Source: an uncultured Nocardioides sp.
GTDB lineage: Bacteria > Actinomycetota > Actinomycetes > Propionibacteriales > Nocardioidaceae
DNA: 13,781 nucleotides
Direction of reading: 5' to 3'
Assembly: GCF_946885725.1 (NCBI RefSeq)
Contig: NZ_CAMPGZ010000112.1
Coordinates: 1 to 13,781 of the forward strand
In this document: piece by piece, positions 8,128 to 13,781 of the stretch
How the letters are laid out: each line of letters starts with the position of its first letter
Position numbering within the stretch: the stretch's first letter is position 1
The notes under the pieces: model-generated
Told to the model about the DNA's origin: nothing
Database searches by the model: none
The model's input: the letters and a program-made list of their open reading frames with translations, nothing else
Program-made: the position numbers and the translations under genes

Positions 8128-8790
8128 TCAAGTCGGCCGAACCACGCCCGTCTCGTAGGCCAGCACGACCGCCTGGGCCCGGTCGCGCAGCTGCAGCTTG
8201 GCGAGCACGCGGCCGACGTGTGTCTTCACGGTCTGCTCGGCGACCACGAGGTGCTCGGCGATCTCGGCGTTGGACATCCCGCGGGCGATCAGCTCCAGCA
8301 CCTCACGCTCACGCACGGTCAGCGACTCGAGCTCGCGGGAGGCGCGAGGCGCCGGGCGACGGTTGCGGGTGACCTCCTCGATGAACCGGCGCGTGATCGA
8401 CGGGGCCAGCAGCGCCTCGCCGGCAGCCACCACCCGGACGGCGCGGGTCAGCTCGGCGGCCGGAGCGTCCTTGAGCATGAAGCCGCTCGCACCGATCCGC
8501 AGCGCCTCGTAGACGTAGTCGTCGACGTCGAACGTGGTGAGCATCAGCAGGCGCGGTTCGGGGTCGATCCGGCGGCGCATGATCTCGGCGGCCGCCTCCA
8601 GCCCGTTCATCACCGGCATCCGGATGTCGAGCAGCACGACGTCAGGCCGGGTGTCGACGACGCCCGCGACCGCGGCCTTGCCGTCGGCCGCGTCGCCCAC
8701 GACCTTGAGGTCGGGCTCGACGTCGAGGAGCGCACGGAACCCCTGGCGGACCATCGCCTGGTCGTCGGCGATGAAGACGGTGACCGTCAC
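8128..8790 (-). CDS. NarL/FixJ-type response regulator
   Basis: A 220-residue two-component regulator. The receiver domain (about 1-120) has the acidic pair D9-D10 in FIADDQAMVRQGF, the phospho-acceptor D55 in VVLLDIRMPVMNG, T85 and K107 (FMLKDAP). A LuxR-type helix-turn-helix follows at about 157-212 (LTVREREVLELIARGMSNAEI, then VKTHVGRVLAKLQLRDRAQA). It binds DNA as a dimer once phosphorylated by the adjacent kinase. The frame is open further upstream, but I place the start at GTG 8790 (VTVTVFIADD), because this overlaps the kinase stop by four bases (GTGA) and gives the normal distance to the first strand. Targets are unknown; the divergent lipase-like gene is a candidate by proximity. Confidence 0.94.
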   Translation of the reverse strand: MTVTVFIADDQAMVRQGFRALLDVEPDLKVVGDAADGKAAVAGVVDTRPDVVLLDIRMPVMNGLEAAAEIMRRRIDPEPRLLMLTTFDVDDYVYEALRIGASGFMLKDAPAAELTRAVRVVAAGEALLAPSITRRFIEEVTRNRRPAPRASRELESLTVREREVLELIARGMSNAEIAEHLVVAEQTVKTHVGRVLAKLQLRDRAQAVVLAYETGVVRPT

Positions 8791-10004
8791 GAGCGTCCCG
8801 CTCCCGCGGCCGGCACGGGGGAGGCGGTCGTCGGCAGCCACGCGCGTACGACGAACTCCTCGCCGTCTGGTCCGGTCTCGACCCGGCCGCCGACCGACCG
8901 CGCCCGGTCGGCCATGCCGATCAGTCCGGTGCCGTGACCGGGGGAGTCCGGCCCTTCGAGGTCGCCGAGCCGGCTGCGGACCTCGACCCGGACCTCGTCA
9001 GTGACTTCCACTCGCACGCGCACCATGCTGCCCGGTGCGTGCCGGGAGGCGTTGGCGAGTGCCTCCTGCAGGATCCGGTAGACGACCAGACCGACCGCAT
9101 CGCCGACCGTCGCCGGGTCGCCGTACAGCTCCCAGGTGAGGTCGACGCCCGCGTCCCGGGTCTGGGCGAGCAGCGCCTCGACGTCCTGCAGCCCCTGCTG
9201 GGGTGCGTTCGCCACCCCGGTCGACTCGCTTCGCAGCACGCCGAGCATCCCGCGCACCTCGTTGAGGGCCTCCCGGGCCTGCTCCGAGATCGAGAGGAAC
9301 TCCTGGGCGACCGGGGCGGGCAGGTCGCCGAGCCGGGCCGGTGCGCTCTGCGCCTGCACCACGACGAGGGACATCCGGTGCGCCACCACGTCGTGCAGGT
9401 CGCGGGCGATCCTGGAGCGCTCCTCCAGCACCGCGCGCCGGGCCCGCTCGAGGTCGCTGACCTCCTGCTCGCGGGCCAGCTGACGGCGCGAGAGCACGAG
9501 CCACCGCACCAGCAGCGCGAAGACGGTGGCCGCGGTCAGGCTCACCGCCAGGCCGGGCTGCGCATCGCCCGGCATGACCGCGGCGACGACGAGCATGGTG
9601 CCGAACCACGCCACCGCGACCAGCCGCAGCCGCTCCACCACGGCCACCCCGAGCAGGGTCATGTACAGCACCAGGATCTGCGGGACCGTCCAGGGCATCT
9701 CGTGGCCCGGCTGCGGGTCGAACAAGGTCCAGAAGACTTGGCCGACCACGACCGCCGCGACCCAGCCGAGGAACGGGAACCTGCGTGCGACGGCCAGAGG
9801 GAGAACCGTCGCCAGGGCGACCAGAGGCGCCATTCCGTCGGGGACCTGGTGGGTGAGGAGCACCGTCGGCCAGCTGACGACGAACAGGATGGCGCCCACG
9901 ACTCCGACCATGACGTCCCAGCCGGGCCGGGTGCGGGCCCGCCGCACCACGGCGCGGATCGCGCCGGAGACCTTCCGGAGCGCGCGGCGGGGTCGGGCGA
10001 ACAT
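8787..10004 (-). CDS. Sensor histidine kinase (HisKA_3 / DesK-NarX type)
   Basis: A 405-residue membrane sensor kinase. About five hydrophobic segments fill residues 30-170 (VMVGVVGAILFVVSWPTVLL and onward), with little room for an extracellular domain, so it may sense the membrane itself. The dimerisation helix has the phospho-acceptor H204 in ERSRIARDLHDVVAHRMSLV, typical of HisKA_3. The ATPase domain shows the N box (LQEALANASRHAPGS, about 312-326) and G box (GHGTGLIGMADRARSVGG, about 357-373). I chose ATG 10004 (MFARPRRALRKV) over an upstream ATG at 10115 because the extra 37 residues look non-native and a -10 box lies 6 bases before 10004. Its stop overlaps the response regulator start, so both are made together. 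Confidence 0.93.
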   Translation of the reverse strand: MFARPRRALRKVSGAIRAVVRRARTRPGWDVMVGVVGAILFVVSWPTVLLTHQVPDGMAPLVALATVLPLAVARRFPFLGWVAAVVVGQVFWTLFDPQPGHEMPWTVPQILVLYMTLLGVAVVERLRLVAVAWFGTMLVVAAVMPGDAQPGLAVSLTAATVFALLVRWLVLSRRQLAREQEVSDLERARRAVLEERSRIARDLHDVVAHRMSLVVVQAQSAPARLGDLPAPVAQEFLSISEQAREALNEVRGMLGVLRSESTGVANAPQQGLQDVEALLAQTRDAGVDLTWELYGDPATVGDAVGLVVYRILQEALANASRHAPGSMVRVRVEVTDEVRVEVRSRLGDLEGPDSPGHGTGLIGMADRARSVGGRVETGPDGEEFVVRAWLPTTASPVPAAGAGRS

Positions 10005-10010
10005 GCCGTC

Positions 10011-10016
10011 AGCGTA
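10011..10016 (-). promoter_or_regulatory. -10 element of the two-component operon, probably leaderless
   Basis: TACGCT on the minus strand ends 6 bases before the kinase ATG at 10004. It fits TANNNT. No convincing -35 at 16-19 bases was found; an ATGACG 21 bases upstream is the nearest resemblance. It supports the shorter kinase start. Confidence 0.45.
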
Positions 10017-10156
10017 GGCTCGCGCGCCCCCGCGGGACGTCATACCTGAGAGCCAACCGGCGCTCACCCGTGGGTGTGACAGGGCCGGCTCAGACCCGCG
10101 GAAGAGCCAGGCCAAGAGCCCCCCACGAGTGGATCCGGCTCACCGTTCCGCGTTCC

Positions 10157-10162
10157 TAGCGT
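10157..10162 (+). promoter_or_regulatory. -10 element of the lipase-like gene, probably leaderless
   Basis: TAGCGT ends 7 bases before the ATG at 10170, identical in sequence and spacing to the -10 of the ArsR gene. No clear -35 is seen. No Shine-Dalgarno sequence is visible. The divergent two-component promoter lies about 140 bases away in the shared 165-bp gap. Confidence 0.5.
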
Positions 10163-10169
10163 CCGCGCC

Positions 10170-12227
10170 ATGTTCGCACCACGACCCCGTCGGATGGTCC
10201 TGCCGGCCGCCGCCGTACTCCTGCTCTCCGGTCTCCTGCTCGGCGTTCTCGCGCTGCCCGCGAGCTCCGCGTCGTCCCACACGGAGGACCGCGACGTCGC
10301 GCGGGCCGTCCGCGCGCTGTCGTCGGACGACGTCGCCGTCGCCGCCGCAGCGGTGCCGGAGACGTTCGAGAGGACCATGGGCTACGAGCCCGTGGCGCGC
10401 AGCGGGCTGTTGGTCCGGCCCGACGGCTCGTGCTCGTCGCCGGTGCCGCTGCCGTCCCGCTTCATCCCCTTCTGCGCGCGGCACGATCTCGGCTACGACC
10501 TGCTCCGGTACGCCGCCGCGCGGGGCCGGCCACTGGGTCCGTGGGCGCGAGTGCGGATCGACGCCGACCTGGCGGACGGGCTGCGCAGCGCCTGCGCGGA
10601 CGCCGCCGCGGGCTGCCTGCTGGCGGCCGAGACGGCCACGGTCGCGGTCCGGGCCAACTCGGTGCGGCAGGGCGACGGCGTGCCGGCCCAGGAGACGGTC
10701 GCCAGCGTCGGCGCGCTCGCCCTCGGGGGAGGCGGGCTGCTCGCCGCACTGGTGCTGCCGGCTCCCGCGCTCGCCGCCGCCACACGTTCACCCCGTTTCG
10801 CCCGAGCGCTGCGTGAGGCTGCGCTGCGTCTCCCGGCGCCGGCGCTGCTGCTGGTGCCCGCGGCGGCCGTCACTGCCGCCCTCGTGCCGGCGGTCCTGGC
10901 GCGCCCGGCCTGGCTGCAGGGGCTCTGGACGGGCCTGCTCGTCGCGGGCGTGCTGCCGCTCGCCCGTGGGCTGGCGCGGCGGTCCCGCCGTCAAGCCGGG
11001 CCACGCGTTCGGACGGCGGCCCTGCTCGTGAGCCTGGCCGTCCCGGCGACGCTGGCCGTCGCGCAGTCCGCCACCGGGCATCCGGTGCTGGACCCGGCCC
11101 GTTCCCCTGGCCCGGCGGGCGGCTGGCTGCTGGTCGTGCTCGTGGCCCTCGTCCTGGCCGGCGTGCTGACTCTCCTCCAGCAGCTGGCCGTGCGCACATG
11201 GCGACGCATCGCGGCGCCCGCGATGGGACGTCCCCGGCTGTACGCCGGCGCCCTCGTCGCGCTGCTGGTCCTGCCGCTGACCGGTGACCTGGTCGGCGCC
11301 GGTGCGCGCGCCGCGTTGACCTCCGACCTGGCCGCCGGCGCCTTCGAGACGGTCGGCATGGACACTGCTGAGGAGAACGTGCTCAGCCGGCCGTCTCCGT
11401 TCGGCGCCGTGCGGGAGTACGTCGGGATCCACGAGGCAGCGAGGCCGGTCGACCGGAGCGAGCTCGCGGTCGAACGGCTCGAGGCGAGCGGCGGGTTCGA
11501 GCGCGGGAACCTGGTGGTCGCGTTCCCCACCGGCTCCGGCTGGGTGGACCCGGTCGGCGTGCGCGCGGTCGAGCGACGCTTCGACGGAGACGTCGCGACC
11601 GTGGCGGTGCAGTCCACCTATCTGCCCAGCTGGGCCGCGCTGATGGTGGCGCGCGGCGACAACGAGGCCGGCGCCCGCGCGCTGGTGAACGCCGTCGCCG
11701 ACCGGCTCGCCGACATCCCGGCGGGGGAGCGTCCCCGGCTCTACCTGCTCGGCCAGAGCCTCGGCGTGCTCGCGGCGACCGCGATCCCGACCGACTCCGC
11801 CGCCGCGCGGATGGTCTGCGGCGCGACCTGGGCCGGCCCGCCCGGTGGCGAGACGCCCGACCTGCCCGGTTCGGTCGTGCTCGTCAACGACGACGACCCG
11901 GTCGTCAGCTGGGACCGCTCCCTGCTGTGGCACCGCACCCCGTCGTACCCGGCCCCGGTGTGGCTGCCGGGACTGAGCTACCTGGCCACCTCGGTCGACG
12001 CGATCGGGGCGCTCGGAACGCCCACCGGGCACGGCCACGTGTACGGTCCGGAGCAGGGCCGGCTGCTGCCGGAGTGCCCGGCACAGCCCCGGTTTCGAGA
12101 CGCTCGGGAGCGGTCCTCGCGGGCTCGGACCGCGGCTCGCTCCTCAACCTGGCGGCCCCGACACGAGTTCGCTGGCTCACTCTTGGGCCGCCAATTTGAT
12201 AAGGCACCGCGACCTCTGACAAGATAG
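10170..12227 (+). CDS. Predicted membrane lipid hydrolase: PLA2-like domain + TM region + Abhydrolase_9 domain
   Basis: A 685-residue predicted envelope protein with an unusual layout. Residues 1-36 form a signal peptide or anchor (RPRR, then a Leu/Ala-rich stretch, then ASSASS). At about 82-161, DGSCSS is followed by FCARHDLGYDLLR and RVRIDADLADGLRSAC. This resembles prokaryotic phospholipase A2, with H105 and D131 as candidate dyad and D106 as candidate Ca ligand. About six membrane helices follow (179-204, 222-243, 247-266, 281-300, 318-340, 357-378). Residues 411-638 match the actinobacterial Abhydrolase_9 type (PF10081): FPTGSGWVDP, STYLPSW, nucleophile S530 in GQSLG, D576 in NDDDPVVSW, H621 or H623 in GHGHVYG. 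Biochemical role unknown. From residue 641 the tail is encoded by a palindromic repeat and probably is not native. The ATG at 10170 fits the -10 box; M9 is an alternative. Confidence 0.85.
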   Translation: MFAPRPRRMVLPAAAVLLLSGLLLGVLALPASSASSHTEDRDVARAVRALSSDDVAVAAAAVPETFERTMGYEPVARSGLLVRPDGSCSSPVPLPSRFIPFCARHDLGYDLLRYAAARGRPLGPWARVRIDADLADGLRSACADAAAGCLLAAETATVAVRANSVRQGDGVPAQETVASVGALALGGGGLLAALVLPAPALAAATRSPRFARALREAALRLPAPALLLVPAAAVTAALVPAVLARPAWLQGLWTGLLVAGVLPLARGLARRSRRQAGPRVRTAALLVSLAVPATLAVAQSATGHPVLDPARSPGPAGGWLLVVLVALVLAGVLTLLQQLAVRTWRRIAAPAMGRPRLYAGALVALLVLPLTGDLVGAGARAALTSDLAAGAFETVGMDTAEENVLSRPSPFGAVREYVGIHEAARPVDRSELAVERLEASGGFERGNLVVAFPTGSGWVDPVGVRAVERRFDGDVATVAVQSTYLPSWAALMVARGDNEAGARALVNAVADRLADIPAGERPRLYLLGQSLGVLAATAIPTDSAAARMVCGATWAGPPGGETPDLPGSVVLVNDDDPVVSWDRSLLWHRTPSYPAPVWLPGLSYLATSVDAIGALGTPTGHGHVYGPEQGRLLPECPAQPRFRDARERSSRARTAARSSTWRPRHEFAGSLLGRQFDKAPRPLTR
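12091..12149. repeat. REP-like palindromic repeat overlapping the 3' end of the lipase-like gene
   Basis: The element begins GGTTTCGAGACGCTCGG and ends GCTCGCTCCTCAACC. GGTT/AACC ends and a perfect inner stem GCGGTCC (12110-12116) / GGACCGC (12127-12133) make it an imperfect hairpin. The GGTTTCGAGAC...CTCCTCAACC frame is, from memory, a common dispersed repeat in Nocardioides-like genomes. It is read through in frame by the upstream gene. No transposase is nearby; such repeats are often moved by a distant RAYT-type enzyme. Confidence 0.65.
12196..12225 (+). promoter_or_regulatory. Candidate S10 operon promoter
   Basis: TTGATA (12196-12201) and CAAGAT (12220-12225) are 18 bases apart, inside the only clearly AT-enriched patch (CCAATTTGATAAGG) of this stretch. 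Transcription would start near 12232 and leave a leader of about 318 bases. The -35 matches consensus well, the -10 only at A2, A5 and T6. The stop codon of the upstream frame falls on the -10. Confidence 0.5.
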
Positions 12228-12549
12228 TCCGGTTGCTCCGGCGGGGTCGCCGGGGCGCAGCGCACTTTGACTCCTGAATCGGTCCACCTGGATTGCCTGT
12301 GAGCTTGCGTGCGTCTGCGCCGCACCAGGAGACCCTTTCAGGCCCGGCCCCGTGCCGGGTAGCCACCCCAACGACACATCGAGATCGGTCTCGAGTTGCG
12401 CCTGATTCGCGCGACACGCCCGACCTCGGGGGTCGGAGGGCAAGGCGGCCAGGGCAGCGTGACCGGCCGGGACCGCCCGGGACGGCCACGGAACGTGGCG
12501 GTACGACGAGCCCGGCGGGCTCAGGACTAGTAAAGGACGACGAGGAGCT
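12228..12549 (+). promoter_or_regulatory. Structured leader of the S10 operon
   Basis: This 322-base stretch holds no convincing gene. It contains several small hairpins in series: GTGCG/CGCAC (12309-12325), CCCGGC/GCCGGG (12343-12359), TCGAGA-TCGG-TCTCGA (12379-12394), GCCACG-GAA-CGTGGC (12485-12499) and GAGCCC-GGC-GGGCTC (12508-12522), the last just before the rpsJ Shine-Dalgarno. In E. coli the S10 leader binds L4 to control the operon. A similar L4 or other control is possible here but not shown, since hairpins arise readily in GC-rich DNA. Confidence 0.45.
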
Positions 12550-12858
12550 ATGGCGGGACAGAAGATCCGCATCCGGCTCAAGGCCTACGACCACGAGGTG
12601 ATCGACACCTCGGCCCGCAAGATCGTTGACACGGTCACGCGCACGGGCGCCAAGGTCGCAGGTCCTGTGCCGCTGCCCACGGAGAAGAACGTCTACTGCG
12701 TCATCCGTTCGCCGCACAAGTACAAGGACAGCCGCGAGCACTTCGAGATGCGCACCCACAAGCGTCTCATCGACATCATCGACCCCACGCCGAAGACGGT
12801 GGACTCGCTCATGCGTCTCGACCTCCCGGCCGGTGTCGACATCGAGATCAAGCTCTGA
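12550..12858 (+). CDS. rpsJ: 30S ribosomal protein S10
   Basis: S10 (uS10) is a small-subunit protein of the 30S head and also a partner of NusB/NusG in antitermination. The 102 residues are full length and typical: [19 protein letters not shown] at the N-terminus, [20 protein letters not shown] in the extended loop, and the [20 protein letters not shown] tail. GAGGAG lies 2 bases before the ATG, slightly close but in good register with the start. It is the first gene of the S10 operon, and rplC follows after 23 bases. Confidence 0.99.
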   Translation: MAGQKIRIRLKAYDHEVIDTSARKIVDTVTRTGAKVAGPVPLPTEKNVYCVIRSPHKYKDSREHFEMRTHKRLIDIIDPTPKTVDSLMRLDLPAGVDIEIKL

Positions 12859-12881
12859 GTCGCGACGAGGCCTGATATCCA

Positions 12882-13547
12882 ATGAGCACTCTTGAACGCA
12901 ACGTCCGCGGGCTGCTGGGCACCAAGCTCGGCATGACCCAGACCTGGGACGAGAACAACCGCATCGTGCCCGTGACCGTGATCGCGGCCGGCACCAATGT
13001 GGTCACGCAGGTCCGCCAGCCCGAGACCGACGGCTACAACGCCGTCCAGATCGGCTTCGGCGAGATCGACGGCCGCAAGGTCAACAAGCCGCAGGCCGGG
13101 CACTTCGCCAAGGCCGGCACCACGCCCCGTCGTCACGTGGTGGAGATCCGCACCGCCGACGCCTCGTCGTACACCGTCGGCCAGGAGCTGTCCCCCGAGC
13201 TGTTCGCCGCGGGCGACGAGGTCGACGTGACCGGCACCAGCAAGGGCAAGGGCTTCGCCGGCACCATGAAGCGTCACGGCTTCGCCGGTGTGGGCGCCTC
13301 CCACGGTGCGCACCGCAACCACCGCAAGCCGGGCTCCATCGGCGCCTGCGCGACCCCGGGTCGCGTCTTCAAGGGCGTCCGCATGGCCGGCCGGATGGGC
13401 GGCGACACCGTCACCACCCAGAACGTCTCGGTGCACGCCGTCGACGTCGAGAAGGGCCTGATCCTGCTCAAGGGCGCCGTTCCCGGCCCCAAGGGCGGTC
13501 TCGTGGTCATCCGTTCCGCCGCCAAGTCGACCGTCAAGGAGGGCTGA
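12882..13547 (+). CDS. rplC: 50S ribosomal protein L3
   Basis: L3 (uL3) is an early-assembling 50S protein that reaches towards the peptidyl-transferase centre. The 221 residues show [20 protein letters not shown] at the start, the signature [21 protein letters not shown], then [19 protein letters not shown], and [18 protein letters not shown] near the end. Length is normal for actinobacteria. The upstream Shine-Dalgarno is weak (GAGG 11 bases before the ATG), so coupling to rpsJ may matter. The 3' end contains the ribosome binding site of rplD. Confidence 0.99.
   Translation: MSTLERNVRGLLGTKLGMTQTWDENNRIVPVTVIAAGTNVVTQVRQPETDGYNAVQIGFGEIDGRKVNKPQAGHFAKAGTTPRRHVVEIRTADASSYTVGQELSPELFAAGDEVDVTGTSKGKGFAGTMKRHGFAGVGASHGAHRNHRKPGSIGACATPGRVFKGVRMAGRMGGDTVTTQNVSVHAVDVEKGLILLKGAVPGPKGGLVVIRSAAKSTVKEG
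13536..13542 (+). promoter_or_regulatory. Ribosome binding site of rplD
   Basis: AAGGAGG sits inside the last codons of rplC, 7 bases before the rplD ATG. It fixes that start and suggests tight translational linkage between L3 and L4. Confidence 0.85.
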
Positions 13548-13549
13548 CC

Positions 13550-13781
13550 ATGGCTTCCAACGTCAAGACCGTCGACGTCGACCTGCCCGCCGAGATCTTC
13601 GACGTCCAGGTGAACATCCCGCTGATCCACCAGGTCGTCGTGGCCCAGCAGGCCGCTGCCCGCCAGGGCACCCACGACACCAAGAGCCGTGGCGAGGTCC
13701 GCGGTGGTGGCCGCAAGCCCTACAAGCAGAAGGGCACCGGTCGCGCCCGTCAGGGCTCGACCCGCGCGCCGCAGTTCGCCG
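13550..13781 (+). CDS. rplD: 50S ribosomal protein L4, N-terminal part (3' end outside window)
   Basis: L4 (uL4) lines the peptide exit tunnel and in E. coli also represses the S10 operon. The window ends after 77 codons. Visible are [37 protein letters not shown] and the conserved tunnel-loop segment [20 protein letters not shown] followed by [12 protein letters not shown]. The ATG is only 2 bases after the rplC stop and has a strong Shine-Dalgarno. Gene order rpsJ-rplC-rplD matches the standard S10 operon. Confidence 0.98.
   Translation, partial: MASNVKTVDVDLPAEIFDVQVNIPLIHQVVVAQQAAARQGTHDTKSRGEVRGGGRKPYKQKGTGRARQGSTRAPQFA

Noticed and set aside
6365..8158. Plus-strand 597-codon frame opposite the aminotransferase
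   Set aside because: Antisense shadow with Arg/His/Val-rich composition; the minus-strand frame has clear catalytic motifs.
10005..10169. Shared operator for the two-component system in the divergent gap
   Set aside because: I looked for repeats or inverted repeats suited to a NarL-type dimer and found none that stands out from the GC-rich background.
10788..12038. Minus-strand 416-codon frame opposite the hydrolase gene
   Set aside because: Composition is that of a GC-rich shadow, and the plus-strand product has recognisable hydrolase motifs.
12267..12290. Second S10 promoter using TTGACT at 12267-12272
   Set aside because: No TANNNT lies at 16-19 bases downstream (the sequence there is GGATTGCC), so only the -35 half is present.
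11905..12882. Minus-strand 325-codon frame across the S10 leader and rpsJ
   Set aside because: Runs antisense through rpsJ and the palindromic repeat; no family resemblance.

Overview
The window is very GC-rich, uses many GTG starts, has Streptomyces-like TTGTCCACA and carries actinobacterial gene families. It looks like a chromosomal segment from a high-GC actinobacterium. Nocardioides or a relative is my best guess from protein flavour, not a proven assignment. It bridges two conserved ribosomal clusters: the end of the str operon (fusA 3' part, tuf) on the left and the start of the S10 operon (rpsJ, rplC, rplD 5' part) on the right, both on the + strand.

About 10 kb of less conserved material lies between them. 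After a strong terminator behind tuf comes trmB (tRNA m7G46 methyltransferase, +). A leftward module follows: an ArsR-type repressor, an MFS exporter, and a decayed AraC-VOC remnant, joined by 4-base GTGA start/stop overlaps. The VOC (glyoxalase-like) gene carries two single-base frameshifts. It is fused at its start to the first 41 codons of an AraC-type regulator, which suggests an internal deletion. Next, also leftward, come a class III aminotransferase, a GtrA-like membrane protein and a 136-codon protein of unknown function, then a NarL-type two-component pair (sensor kinase, response regulator).

Divergent from the kinase is the most unusual gene of the window. It encodes a predicted membrane protein with a signal sequence, a phospholipase A2-like Cys-x-Arg-His-Asp-x-Gly-Tyr segment, about six membrane helices and a C-terminal alpha/beta hydrolase domain of the actinobacterial Abhydrolase_9 type. 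Its last 45 or so codons run through a palindromic repeat and into the probable S10 promoter. A leader of about 320 nt with several short hairpins precedes rpsJ.

At least five genes have a TANNNT -10 element only 6-7 nt before the start codon, which fits leaderless transcription. The ArsR operon also has a 14-bp palindrome over its -35 box, a plausible autorepression site. No tRNA, rRNA, CRISPR array or insertion sequence was seen.
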